Shown here one piece after another: positions 21,035-33,400 of a stretch of DNA of 64,000 bases. Made by a program: the position numbers and the translations under genes. Positions within the stretch are counted from its first letter, which is position 1. Each line of letters begins with the position of its first letter. The notes beneath the pieces are model-generated. The model searched no databases. It was not told the origin of the DNA and saw only the letters and a list, made by a program, of their open reading frames with translations. Source of the DNA: Gonocerus acuteangulatus (taxonomy: Eukaryota; Arthropoda; Insecta; Hemiptera; Coreidae); assembly GCA_946811695.1 (NCBI GenBank), contig OX328126.1:85507536-85571535 (forward strand), read 5' to 3'.

Positions 21035-22386
21035 TATATATATGAAGTTAGTAGTAATAATTTACTAGCAATTCTTTTTAGGAAGAATATAAATAACACT
21101 TCTAAACGTTTTTCCGACATTTAAACCAAACTGATATTTTTATTGCGAGAATTATCCTGTTTCTGATTGCCCAATAGAAGAAAATTTATATGTTTACTAT
21201 GTTTACTGAGAGATCAAAAACATATGAGGGCCCCAGAACTCAAGAGGTCTAAATGAAAATTTTGAAAAAAAAAATTAGTTAGATACAGGAATTGGTTGTG
21301 AACACCGTAGTCTTGTAGGCGGTAAGGAGATCAATGTTATTTTCTGGACAGTTGATGAGAAGGAAATTAAGTGGCCTATGTACGGATTCTCCAATTCTTT
21401 TGCATATTAATCATAAACCGTATGATGTACCTATTATGTATCATCGATAATAAACAACTAAGGACCTGAGGATTCGTCTAGTGTGATCGGAACTGTAAAA
21501 ATCTAGTTGTTGCTATTACCACCTATGTTCAACGTTGACTCCATTTTCCTCAAAACACTGAATTTGTTACATAGGCTCCTTGACCTCTGGGTTACTCAAA
21601 TATTCTAATTAATTGTTAGCGAGACGCTGAAGCCCTCTCAGAGCATAATATTTCAAATTTAAGAACATTGAATAGGGGAAAAATTAGTAGATGGGGTAAA
21701 TTACATTTACCGACAATCGACATATGAGCTTTCTTTAAAAGGTTTGTCACGAGGAAGTAAAAAATATCTCTTTCACGCACTTGGAGTTGGTATTGTTGGT
21801 GTTGTGTCAGTAATCTTCCATAACCATCCAAGATAAGCCCTGAAGAAAGAGGAGAGAGAGTTTAAAGCTCTTACTTCACGCAATTTCTTTCAGAGAAAGC
21901 ATTAGATCAGAAAAAAAAGTCTCGCTTGTCTAAAACGCCGGAAACGCTGTTAAAGAATAGTTTTTAATACGCTTTTGTAAAGAAAATAGATAATCAAGTT
22001 TTGATAATAAGGAAAATCGGGTTTTGTTCTTTTTTTTTAACCAAAATGGCATAATGATGATTAGCTCTTCAATTTATTTAGAATGCACATAAGTAAAAAA
22101 AAAGTAATTTAGGTCTTTTATCTATGCCAATGTTGTAATAATGAAAGTTTAGTGGTCAATTATGTTAAAATATTTATTATCCAACAATTAAAACAAATTT
22201 TTTAAATTAAAAATCATGGTGAAAAATAAATGAATGATTTATAGTCACCAAATGTAGACCACTTTAATTTGTCTTACTGGTCAGGGTCAATTCATATCAA
22301 ATCAACCAATGGACGTTGCTGGCATGTTTTATTTAATATTTATCAGCATAATTTCCATATGTACATATATCCGGGAGTACAAAACA

Positions 22387-22421
<35 letters not shown>

Positions 22422-22870
22422 ATTATTAGTAATTCAGTTGTTAGCAACAATTTTGTTAGTGAAGTTCGGTCATTTGTTGTGTTTTCAGATGTTAACAATA
22501 AGTTAAATATCTCGTTTATTTATTGAGCTATCAACTTGAACTGAAAATCATCATGTTCTGCATGAAATTATCTACAAATAAGTTTATTATCAAATCCTTG
22601 CTAGGTAAAAAGAAACATGTTGATTTGAGAAAAATGTTGATTTCTATAGACTATTACAAAAAAAAAAAAAGAAAAAAAAAAGCGACACATGAGCGATACA
22701 CTCTCACGATTAATGAAGCAGATCACTATTGTACGTTCTGATCTGAAAACCACATGTAAGTTACGGTTGTAGGAACTTAATCGATGAAGTACGCTTCATA
22801 CTTCATTGGCAGTTGAACTATCTACAGTCATTGGTTTATAATCCGTATCTGTCCATATACCGTTCGATGT
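21035..22870. other. AT-rich intergenic DNA, homopolymers
   Basis: Nothing coding recognised. A poly(T) run lies at about 22387-22412 and an A-run at 22660-22680. The open frames across the T-run encode only Phe/Leu. Confidence 0.45.
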
Positions 22871-22879
22871 TCTGGAAGC

Positions 22880-23112
22880 CCTCATGTGGGTTTTTTTCAT
22901 CGTTTGGGGTTCGGAGGCAGGGTCCCAGACCGTCCCTAGATCCCCGAGCTTTTAATGGGTACCTGTTAAAATCACCATAATGATTGGTGCTATGGGGGAA
23001 AATCACCATAGTACCGACTTAACTATTTCTTTAATTTGTCGTAATCGGATACCCTCAGAGAATGCGTCCTTCTAGGCACTCATGGCTTGATACGGGACTG
23101 ATTTTTTTTTCC
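22880..23112 (+). mobile_element. SINE, poly-T-tailed family (head-less copy)
   Basis: It shares GGGTCCCAGACCGTCCCTAG, 'aatgggtacc' and the terminal ACGGGACTGATTTTTTTT with the complete copy on the minus strand at 49049-49404. The tRNA-like head is not visible. Orientation comes from that comparison. It is substantially diverged from the other copy. Confidence 0.65.
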
Positions 23113-23688
23113 CCTAAACCACTGTATAATATTCACGGACATAAACGGCATCCGCTTAATAATTTATTAAATCTACATTTTTTATAAAAATAAACTCGTG
23201 ATTTTGGTCATCGTACAATACATTTCAAAATTAAAACCCATTTTTTTTTTAATCTTTATTACAAGAAAGTATGAAAAAATTAACATTTCAGAACATTAAA
23301 CTTTAAAGTCATTTTTTCAAAACTGTTTTTCAAATCGGACCATACTCTGGCGTCTTCAATTTTTCACCGATCAACTTCAAATTTTAGCTGTAGCTTACTA
23401 ATTAATGATAATTGCTAGTAATGTACGTAGGATTTTTTCGATTCATTGAATTATAACGATTTTCGACGGATTTCTTAATAAAAAATGAATAATTGTTCAC
23501 CACTTTGGAAACTAGAAATTAATATTTCTTAAACATCCTACGAACTTTACTAGTTTTAACCTTCTTTAGTTTTTCGTTCTAGGTTCAAAATTGCCGCCTG
23601 CAGACTATCAGAAGAGAGAGTTTCCGTTCGTCAGGCACAACGCAGCCATATTTCATTTTTTTATTTTTCTTAAATGAATCTAATGTTT

Positions 23689-24436
23689 TTGGATACTTTA
23701 ACATTCCATATTCAGCGTTTAATATAAAGAATTGAAACATATTTTATTGGATACTTTAACATCCCATATTAAGCGTTTAATATAAAGAATTGAAACATAT
23801 TTTATTGGATACTTTAACATCCCATATAAAGCGTTTAATATAAAGAATTGAAACATATTTTATTAGATACTTTAACATCCCGTATAAAGCGTTTAATATA
23901 AAGAATTGAAACATATTTTATTGGATACTTTAACATCCCATATTAAGCGTTTAATATAAAGAATTGAAACATATTTTATTGGATACTTTAACATCCCATA
24001 TTAAGCGTTTAATATAAAGAATTGAAACATATTTTATTAGATACTTTAACATCCCGTATAAAGCGTTTAATATAAAGAATTGAAACATATTTTATTGGAT
24101 ACTTTAACATCCCATATAAAGCGTTTAATATAAAGAATTGAAACATATTTTATTAGATACTTTAACATCCCGTATAAAGCGTTTAATATAAAGAATTGAA
24201 ACATATTTTATTGGATACTTTAACATCCCATATTAAGCGTTTAATATAAAGAATTGAAACATATTTTATTGGATACTTTAACATCCCATATTAAGCGTTT
24301 AATATAAAGAATTGAAACATATTTTATTGGATACTTTAACCTCCCATATAAAGCGTTTAATATAAAGAATTGAAACATATTTTATTGGATACTTTAACAT
24401 CCCATATAAAGCGTTTAATATAAAGAATTGAAAAAT
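23689..24436. repeat. Tandem array, 58-bp unit (~13 copies) with higher-order pattern
   Basis: The unit is TTGGATACTTTAACATCCCA, then TATTAAGCGTTTAATATAAA, then GAATTGAAACATATTTTA. Variants follow an ordered pattern: after the first, units read A, B, C, A, A, C, B, C, A, A, B, B, where A = catattaag, B = catataaag and C = (ttag)...cgtataaag. The repeated B-C-A-A block indicates duplication of multi-unit segments. Confidence 0.93.
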
Positions 24437-24499
24437 ATGATTTATTTGTTATTTATAAATTCAAGAAAATGAATTTTTATCACACAAGGTAGTGTAACA

Positions 24500-24595
24500 C
24501 AAAAACGTAAGCGTTACAATTTGTTTCGAATGAATTTCGTGGTAAAAACATTTTCCTGGGACGGATTCTGCTGGTTAACGAACATAAACTTTCAT
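24500..24595 (+). mobile_element. Helentron-like family 1, internal fragment
   Basis: AAAACGTAAGCGTTACAATT and GGACGGATTCTGCTGGTTAA followed by CGAAC match the internal part of the 55991-57248 element in the same orientation (56845-56945). Confidence 0.6.
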
Positions 24596-25049
24596 ATCAC
24601 ACAAATTATTTTTGATCCAAATGAAACACCATTTTTTTTTTCTGGTTGGCACTTTATTGGCCAGGTTTTTCCTATGGAAGAAAGAAAGAAACGCGCTGAA
24701 AATCAGAAATAGGAAGCTACAAGCTGTGGACGACGTGTCGAATGATAATTACACCGTTTATTGCGAAAGTATCAGATAATAACACCGAAAAGGAGCTGTG
24801 AGGTTTGGCTTTGTTTATTTAATGAGGTCCACTTTCGATGACCAGCCTTATGTAACATCAGCTGTCCGCCCACATTCCAAACCTAATTCTCTTATTCCTT
24901 ACTTTCGTTTAGACTATCAGCTGAGACAGATAGGCCATTTTATTCTCGATAAGATTGAATTAGCCTACATTTAGTTTTACAAAGAATGCGGATGTATTCT
25001 CAAAACAGAATGATTGAAAAAGTTCTTCAACTCATTATCAATCCTTCCT

Positions 25050-25928
25050 ACTATATAACGAAATGAATTCGTCTACCGGAACATGGGTTTTGAAGTGAAA
25101 TTCGCGACAAAAAAATCGTAACGCTTACGTTTTCGAATTTATATGCTTGCAGATACGTGTTAAATAGGGTCTTAGGCATTAGAAACGAATGCATCCATTT
25201 TTAAGACGATGTCTGTAACCGTTTTTGAGAAAAGTGGGGAAAAAATTGTTGTTTCTAATTTTCGGATTTGGTACATAGAATCGTGGGATTCAATGGAGAT
25301 ATTTTCTACATGTTTTAAATTTATCGAAACTGATATGTTTAAACTGTGGTTACTTTTGTTATTAAGGAAGTATTCGAGGAAAAAAATATGTTATTAATAT
25401 ACATAGAAAGGTTTGGGATCTTCGTATATTTTGGTATATATCCAGAAAACTGTTGGGAAATGGTGGTAAGTGGACGAATACCATTCGAAAGCTTATTAAA
25501 TTGTCTATAAAAATTATTCCGATGTAATTTTCGATGGGGCGATGTCAATCGGAGAAATAAGGACTTGAAACTTCGAAATTGTTAGTTTTGCTCTTTTGAA
25601 CGGGGTTTTGTATCTGTTTGCGGAACGTTTTAAATGTTTGTTGCTTATTTTTATTGAATTTAACTGTAAAACGAGTATTTTAATGAAACGAGGTAAGAAA
25701 ATGTGAAACGTTGTTACGGTGTTTGCAAGACCGAACGTTGAGAAGGATACTGACGGTTTCCATTTGTGGCGCCTTAAATCTATTTTCTCTTCCTGATTTT
25801 ATTATATATTTTTCATGAAAGATCAAACCCCACCAATAACTGCTTCTATTCCTTTACTAATAGCACTAGTGATTGGAACGAAACCGCGCTAAGATGACGC
25901 AGTTCCTGCGAGTCGGAGTTTTTTTCAG
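25050..25928 (-). mobile_element. Helentron-like family 1, 3'-truncated copy
   Basis: On the minus strand it begins near 25926 with ACTCCGACTCGCAGGAACTG, CGTCATCTTAGCGCGGTTTC, then later GCCCCATCGAAAATTACATC-type sequence (25500-25560). It ends with GAAAACGTAAGCGTTACGAT and the 'ttttttgtcgcgaatttc' segment (25065-25140). The same blocks occur in the same order in the plus-strand copy at 55991-57248. The 3' hairpin end is missing. Confidence 0.65.
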
Positions 25929-25929
25929 T

Positions 25930-27582
25930 GTCCTTTATTTCATTGTTCAATTTTACCTTCTTGATGAAGATTAAGAGTTTATCTACTCGTATTCTTCATT
26001 CCATATAACTATTTCTGTAGGGCGTAACTATTTTGCTGTTGGAGAAGGTGAGTATTTCGAAATTCCCCGACAAGTCAGCATTTTAACATTAGCTTTTACG
26101 AATACAAACACTACAAGGCAACAAATAGTCTTTGTTAATATGTATTATGCGGCCTGAGAGTTCGTCGAGTCAATTTAAAGATGTCTCCTAGAATGAAAAC
26201 AACATTGCACAAAGTGTAAGTGCTAGAGACTGTAGCAGACTCTGTAGAAAGTCAAACAACACAGAGACAGGTGTTTGAGACAGCAAACACACAGCGGGTT
26301 GAAGACTCTTGACCTGGTTGTGGTTCAAAGCCGGCGCGAGGAAGGGGGCGACTTGTTCGCAGTTTGCGCCAGAATGGCTAATATGAAATTTAAAGCAGAG
26401 ACTCTCCGACATAACAGGTAATTAGATGCCTCGTTGTGAAAAAAAAAAAAAAAACTAGCGTAAGAAGAGGTTTAACCTCGAATACAGAAAAGCCTTTGTG
26501 AGTGAGGACGCATCTAATGAAAACAAAAACATCTTTCTAAAAAAGAGCGAAAAGAAAGAGTTACCGTCACGAAATTAACTCCTACCTTAAACGGAAACTG
26601 AAGGATTCTAAGATCTTACAAAACAGTCCTTAAATGCTTGAATATCTTTCAGAAGCATGGACATTATTTTTTGTGCAGGAAAAGTAAGTTATAAATGGAA
26701 TAGAATCTATTCATTAATTTTTGACATGGATATGTCTTAGCTATGGCCTAGTAAGACGCTAAAACTGTAACGGTTCGGCTATTTCCGGACGATGGTACAC
26801 CAGGGTACCGTTGCTATGGCCACTAACCGACGTGGGTACCTTACGAAACCGTTAAATTTTCATAGGTTATGAGGTAAAATCATTATAGATTAAATCAGTG
26901 GAGTTAGTTACAGGGTTTTATAAAGGAACCAGTGAGTCGGGATGGTGTGTGTCAGGATGTCGTCTATGGACATATCCATGATACAAGCTATTTCCCACAG
27001 GGAAAGCTTTTCTATTACTACGGTCCCATAGATTTGTGTTGCATTTGGCTTATTTCAGAAAGTTTCTTGGTTAGCGTCTTGGATACATTGATTTCCAGAA
27101 ATTTGAGTGTAAATCTACTAAGGTTTCTTCCCCTCTGGTATTTTTTTTTTTTTTTTGTTTACAAAAAAGAATTTGGCTACATAATTTGAATTCATTGATT
27201 CTAAAGAAAGGATACCCTAAAATCAAGGGTCACAATAGTACAGTGTGTTGAAATTGGTAAACACCTATACTGCTTACGTATGGTTACATATTTGTCTGTT
27301 CGCACTCTTTGGGCAAAGTATTTATTTTTTTTATTTTTTTTTTTTTTAATTTGTGTTTTTAGACATATGTCAACCACATGGGTCATGGATGTCTCAGTTA
27401 GAAGACTCGTTTGATCTTATATATTTCAATTGGCATATAATTTCAATATGACTATTGATATATATATATATATATTGATATGATATGACTATTGAGGAAA
27501 GAAAGTGATATTGACCAAAAGAGCTACTTGAAGATAGATTGAGAAGATCGATATAGATTGAAGATAGATAGGAGGAGATTGA

Positions 27583-27590
<8 letters not shown>
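25930..27590. other. Intergenic; homopolymers; short mariner-tail-like match
   Basis: No gene found. At 27243-27300 'GTTGAAATTGGTAAACACCT' resembles the sequence after the 21-bp array (18258-18300), so a further mariner-tail scrap is possible. T-runs lie at about 27141-27156 and 27325-27350. Confidence 0.4.

Positions 27591-27632
<42 letters not shown>
27587..27632. repeat. (TA)n microsatellite
   Basis: Uninterrupted TA dinucleotides. The 83-codon minus-strand frame is mainly alternating Ile-Tyr and is not a gene. Confidence 0.95.
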
Positions 27633-27638
<6 letters not shown>

Positions 27639-27656
27639 CACACAAATATTTATAAA

Positions 27657-27905
27657 TTAAATATGTCCGATTAACTTAGTTCTTTCTAGGAAAGCAAATA
27701 ATTTTGTTAAGTGATTTGAGTTATTTCCCAGAAGTTCCCTTAGGTCAGTGGGCAAATCTAATTGTTCTCTTTCTTTTATGTAGCCCCTGCATTGGGTGAG
27801 GATATGTTTTACGGTTAGATGTACTCCGCAGTACTGACATATCGTTGGTGGTTCCTTTCCCATAAGATAGCCATGCGTCAGTCATGGGCAAAGTTTGACC
27901 CTTTG
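27657..27905 (-). pseudogene. LINE tail (RNase H-type LINE, C-terminal Cys/His domain)
   Basis: The minus strand encodes LTHGYLMGKEPPTICQYCGV, then HLTVKHILTQCRGY, and a tail ending RTKLIGHI with a stop at 27657. CxxC-x8-H-x4-C after 'LTHGYLM' is the C-terminal domain shared with the LINE tails at 38159, 41740, 47290 and 54495. An upstream stop lies in the same frame (KLCP stop LTHGYL). 5'-truncated relic. Confidence 0.82.
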
Positions 27906-27909
27906 GTAT

Positions 27910-28690
27910 GAGTTAAATTTAATATCCTAGGAGTATAGGTTTGAACCCATTTCACCACACTCTACTAATGTGACCCCATTTTATGGTAACATAATTTGCA
28001 ATTGATTGATCACAGGTTTTCTTTTGAAAGTAAAAAAGATGAAGAATTGGATGAATTTTTTTGATCTAATACTGGCGAATGTCTTGCCTGGACTGATTGG
28101 GAGTGATTAAGGCACATTTATCCAACAAAAAAACAACAACAAGCAAACAATAAAAATCACTATGTTTCGATCCTAAAATGGATATTCCATAAAATCCCGA
28201 ATGTACGTATATATTTCTATAAAAAAGATTATTATGGTATTCAATCAACGAATTAGTTTGTATTAACATAATCTACTTTAACAGATATATATACAATTCT
28301 TACAATTCTACAGTTCGCCAAAAATAAAACTACATGAGATTTTTTTTTAAATTTTGTCCTACAGATTTTTGTATGCTGAAATCGAAACAAATATTCAAAA
28401 AAATTCATCGTGTCTAGTTTTTAGCAAAACTGTTTTTTTTTTTTATTAATAATTATTCCTTGTGTGGTTATTCATCGCTTAACCTCAAACATGGTTGCCA
28501 ATCTTTTGAAATGCATTTTTTTTTTTTTTTTTTGCTTTAATGTTTTAGTTTGACTCACAGGAATAATACAAAATGAAAGATAGGCGGTGGGGGAGAAGAT
28601 GGTGGAATATGATTGTAGAAAAGGAGAGTTATCCCAAAATCTTTTCGTGACAAGTTGAAAATGTTTATTTCAATGGAAAACCAGAACTTA
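27910..28690. other. AT-rich intergenic, nothing recognised
   Basis: Homopolymer T-runs near 28435-28443 and 28517-28533. No coding or repeat signature. Confidence 0.4.
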
Positions 28691-28822
28691 TTAGCACTTT
28701 CCTCCGAAGGAAAGTAGCTATTGAGGTTGGACTCATGACGGAATTTTTGAAAAATTTCTTCGAATCTTTATCGATCCTACCTAGTAGACACCGAAAATGA
28801 CACCCGTTAAAATTTATATATA

Positions 28823-28862
<40 letters not shown>

Positions 28863-28894
28863 TAGATATATATAGATATATATATATATATATA

Positions 28895-28967
<73 letters not shown>

Positions 28968-29889
28968 CTGTTAACACGATAGCGGCCAGAGTTTTTGTTT
29001 TTTCTTCATGAAACGTGGTATATAGCGTTCAAATAGCAAACGATTGAACGAGTTCGTTAACCACCAAAATCGGTCCACCGGGAGGGGGGGTTTACCCCGG
29101 ACCCAAAACAATAATTTGACCATACCAGCCGTAGTTTTTGTTATATTTCAACGAAACTCGGTATTCGTTATTTTGATCTAAAGAGAGAATTCCGTTGTAA
29201 AAATAAACCAAATCGGTTCATTAGAAGGGGGGGTTTACTCAGGACCCACAATACCAATTTGCCACTGCCAACCGTAATTTTTGTTACATTTCAACGAAAC
29301 TTGGTATTCGTGGTGGTAATCAACAGAGAAAAATGGGTTGTAAAAATAAACTAAATCGTGTTATTTGGAGGGGGGGGTTTACTCCGGACCTAAAGTACTA
29401 ATATACTCATAACGGTCGTAATTTCTGCTGTATTGTAACGAAATGCGGTATGCGTCGTGGGTATCTCATGAGAAAGAAGTGTTGTAAAAATGAAGTAAAT
29501 CGGTCTATTGGAAAGGAGTGTTTACTTTAAAGTCTGTTTCATTACAATTAGCCAGCCAGACGTAGGTTCGCAAAGGCGCTACAAGGAGCGCTATCTCCCA
29601 CTATGGGGACTGTATCCTGTTCCTGCGTCAGATTAAAAGACGGAATGTGAAGTTTTTGTGTATTTATTAAGTAGTACAGTATCATGTATTAACATAACTC
29701 TGGAAGCAAATTATTTACAAAATTAATAATTGAACAGGCCTCATAAGAAATGTAAATGACCAGAACTATTCACGTTTTTATTTTATTTATAAAGGTTATT
29801 TACAGCAAATTATTCAGTAATGTAGTCTACACTAAAAAAATTCTGAGGAAAGTGCTTAGTTATGCAGCTCCTGCGTGACGGACTTTTTT
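28691..29889 (-). mobile_element. Helentron-like non-autonomous element, family 2, copy 1
   Basis: Read on the minus strand. The 5' end is AAAAAAGTCCGTCACGCAGG, AGCTGCATAACTAAGCACTT, TCCTC; the 3' end is a hairpin ACTTTCC-TTCGGA-GGAAAGT followed by GCTAA. TAAGCACTTTCCTC near the 5' end is complementary to GAGGAAAGTGCTTA-type sequence in the 3' hairpin. The body has a long (TA)n block (28815-28957) and four diverged ~120-145-bp modules ending in a G-run (GGGGGGGTTTAC...CC). No open frame. Paired subterminal inverted repeats, a terminal hairpin and an internal microsatellite are features described for Helentron-derived non-autonomous elements. Confidence 0.68.
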
Positions 29890-31410
29890 GAATTTGTACG
29901 TATTAAAAATTATGGCATCTCTTTGCACATTTGTGTGTATTTTATGTAAAAACCTATCCACTCATCATATTTCACAAGAAACTTAGCGCCCTAAAAACAT
30001 TTAATTTAGCTAAACGATTCCGTACAGCTGACAAAAAAAAACTATATGGCAGATCTGCGTACGCTAATTAATTATTATCGAAAAGTAAAACTTAGGGCCG
30101 GATGTACTTTTCGCCAAATTATGTTTTACTTTAATGTGGTTAAATAAATTCTGATAGCGATTAAAGTGTATGAAATTATATAGTGGAATCTGGTTTACAA
30201 ATCTTTAATAATTTGTTTTGGGCTAATTTAAATTTTCTGATCGTTTGATAGTGGTAATATCGTCCCTACCGCGTCAAACTATCGAATATACAAATCGGAG
30301 CAAACTAGTGAACGAACATATTCTATCCAGTGACTTAGTAATATATTGAAAAATGGACTTAATCGATACTTTATTTAAGGCATTAAAGGCTATTCTAAAG
30401 ATGTTAGAGTTGTGACAATTTGCGACAAGCCGAATCGTCCACAATCCAAGGGCAAAGCCTTTTCTAAAAACGGGATTTTGCAAATTTGATAGTTTGACAT
30501 GCTAGGGACGATATGACTAAACTGATTGTTCAATTTGGATCAAGAGTTGGCTTGTCGATTCTGATGGTACTTGAGGTTACATGATTACTCACAGTCATAA
30601 ATTATTTTCAGTGTTTTTACTGTACAAACAACAAACAATGTTTATTATATTTAATGGGCTATAAAATGGAATATTAATCACTTTCACACCTACTAGCGCG
30701 ATACTAGCGCGATTTACCGCGAGGCTTTCGCGCATGCGTGACTAAAGGTGGTGAAACCTCTTGTTATTTGCATACTGCCAATCTCTTCTAGTCGCTAAAT
30801 AGCAAATTGTTTCGAAATCCATCCTTGTGTCGTCTGGGTTCAAGTATCCTCAGTTTGTTTTTAAAATGAAAATAGTAAAATATTATTTTTTTTTTTTTAT
30901 CATGTAATATTTAAAAACATTGATGATCCAGTAGATGATCAATGCATAAAATATTTAAAAATCCGTGATCCTTTGTCGAAGAGTCACTCGATAGCTTGAG
31001 TCACGAGTGAAATCACGCCTCACACAGAGAGAGATCAGTTGATCTTTTGACCCTTAAAGGAAAGTAAGACATTTTTGCCAAAGGTTATGCATGTTTAGCA
31101 CTACTAGAAAAAAATTTGCAAACACAAAAACCAAAGAAAAAAGTGTTTGTATTTAAATTGCTTATAATTGGGCCATTATCTCATTTAAAAAAAATTAATG
31201 AGGGGATGTTTACGGTTGGCACCCTGATTCATTTTAACTATATAAATATTACAGTAAATTGGATAGTAATTTAATTTTTTAAATGGTTTTATTCTTCAAA
31301 TGGTTTTCAACGTAAAAGATAAGAAGATTTGTAATTTAAAGAGTGTATCATATAAGTAATGGAGCTCCAATTTCGAAGAATAAATGAAACAACCATGAAA
31401 TTGGAATAAA
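29890..31410. other. Intergenic with one MITE (30257-30514)
   Basis: Apart from the MITE listed separately there is only AT-rich DNA. A small CpG-bearing patch near 30695-30750 (tagcgcgat...gcgcatgcg) has no identifiable feature. Confidence 0.4.
30257..30514. mobile_element. MITE, ATATCGTCCCTA...TAGGGACGATAT (258 bp)
   Basis: Terminal inverted repeats: ATATCGTCCCTACCGCGTCA with AACTAT, and ATAGTTTGACATGCTAGGGA with CGATAT. A second copy, split by another element, lies at 40099-40632 and shares GAAAAATGGWCTTA and CTTTATTTAAGGCATTAAAG with GCTATTCTAAA. No coding capacity. Confidence 0.75.
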
Positions 31411-31419
31411 TAATTAAAA

Positions 31420-31703
31420 ATTATAGGTCTGCAGCCATCTAGACTGAAATAAAAATTATAGGTCTGCAGCCATCTAGACTGAAATAAAAATTATAGGTCT
31501 GCAGCCATCTAGACTGAAATAAAAATTATAGGTCTGCAGCCATCTAGACTGAAATAAAAATTATAGGTCTGCAGCCATCTAGACTGAAATAAAAATTATA
31601 GGTCTGCAGCCATCTAGACTGAAATAAAAATTATAGGTCTGCAGCCATCTAGACTGAAATAAAAATTATAGGTCTGCAGCCATCTAGACTGAAATAAAAA
31701 AAT
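31420..31703. repeat. Tandem array, 35-bp unit (8 identical copies)
   Basis: Eight head-to-tail copies of ATTATAGGTCTGCAGCCATC TAGACTGAAATAAAA with no visible differences. Each unit carries PstI-like CTGCAG and TCTAGA-like sites. Complete identity points to very recent expansion or ongoing homogenisation. Confidence 0.95.
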
Positions 31704-31742
31704 AAAAATTTAAAGCAATTTGTCATCAAATTTGGTTTCCTT

Positions 31743-31874
31743 TTAGCACTTTCCTCCGAAGGAAAGTAGCTATTGAGGTTGGACTCATGACGGAATTTTT
31801 GAAAAATTTCTTCAAATCTTTATCGATCCTACCTAGTAGACACCGAAAATGACCCCCGTTAAAATATATATATA

Positions 31875-31946
<72 letters not shown>

Positions 31947-32859
31947 TGTTAACACGATAGCGGCCAGAGTTTTTGTTTTTTCGTCACGAAACTTGGTATA
32001 TAGCATTCAATTAGCAAACGATTGAACGAGTTCGTTAACCACCAAAATCGGTCCACCGGAAGGGGGGGTTTACCCCGAACCCAAAACACTAATTTGACCA
32101 TTTCAGCCGTAATATTTGTTATATTTCAACGAAACTTGGTATTCGTACTGGTAATATAGAGAGAAAAGTGAGATATAAAAATAAACTAAATCGGTTCATA
32201 AGGAGTGGGGGGGGGGGGGGGGGGGGTATACTCCTGACCGACAATACCAATTCGCCACTACCAGCCGTGATTTAAGGTATATTTCGACGAAACTCGGTAT
32301 TCATAGTGGTAATCTACAGGTAAATATGTCTTGTAAAAATAAAATAAATCGGTTCATTAGGAGAGGGGTTTACTCCGGACCCAAATTACTAATATACTCA
32401 TACTGGTCGTAATTTCTGCTGTATTGTAACGAAACGCGGTATACGTCGTGGGTAACTCATGAGAAAGAAGTGTTGTAAAAATGAGCTGAATCGGTCAATC
32501 GGAAAGGGGGGTTTACTTTGTAATATATTTCAATAGAAAAGCCAGCCAGACATAGGTTCACAAAGGCGCCGCAAGGAGCGCTAGAGGGACTGTATCCGGT
32601 TCCTGCGTTAGATCAAAATACGATAATATGAGGATTTTGTATTTATTACGTAGTGTAGTAGGTACCATGTGTAAACATAACTCTGGAAGCAAATTAATAA
32701 TTTATCAGTTACTCATTACAAAATTAAAAGAGAACTATTCATGTTTTTATTTTATTTATGTAGGATATTTTAAGCAAATTGTTCTGGAAAGGAGTCTACA
32801 CTACCCAAATTCTGAGGAAAGTGCTTAGTTATGCAGCTCCTGCGTGACGGACTTTTTTT
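31743..32859 (-). mobile_element. Helentron-like element, family 2, copy 2
   Basis: Same ends and modules as 28691-29889 and 51578-52699, including the TTAGCACTTTCCTCCGAAGG start (plus strand) and the TGCAGCTCCTGCGTGACGGA end. The internal microsatellite is (TA)n then (GT)n (31865-31945). One module has a pure G-run of about 20 at 32207-32226. Confidence 0.68.
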
Positions 32860-33400
32860 ATAACCTATGATTTTTCAATAAAAAGAAAAGATAATTATTC
32901 AGAAATTAATCTGATTAATTAATTCATTTTAAATTCAATAGGAAATGTACTTTTGTGAATTCCTTTTCATAGTTCACAACTATTTGCTAATGATTCAGTT
33001 GAGAAATCCTTTTTACGCAACTTCACAATTTATTTTACAGATTTTATTTAAATAAAGTTCTTATATAAATGATTTTATTCATCCCCTCTATTCTAATTAA
33101 GAAAAACTAGTTAATATGCAAACGAAATAGAAAATTGCAAATTTACTTTCTACTGAATTGTATTAATTTATTAAGAGTTTCACAACTTTTGGCGATTTTC
33201 TCTATAACAATATATTATGATATTACAAAAATACCTTTTACACATTGTGTATGTAAACACATAATACGAATGATGTAATATATAAACACATGATAGTGAT
33301 ATGATTCGTTAGTACATTTTATAAATATGTGGGACAGTTAATAATAATAATAACATTTTATAAATCGTTAAATATAGTAGGCGAAAAAAAGTAAAGAGAG
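32860..33400. other. AT-rich intergenic
   Basis: No feature recognised. Confidence 0.4.
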
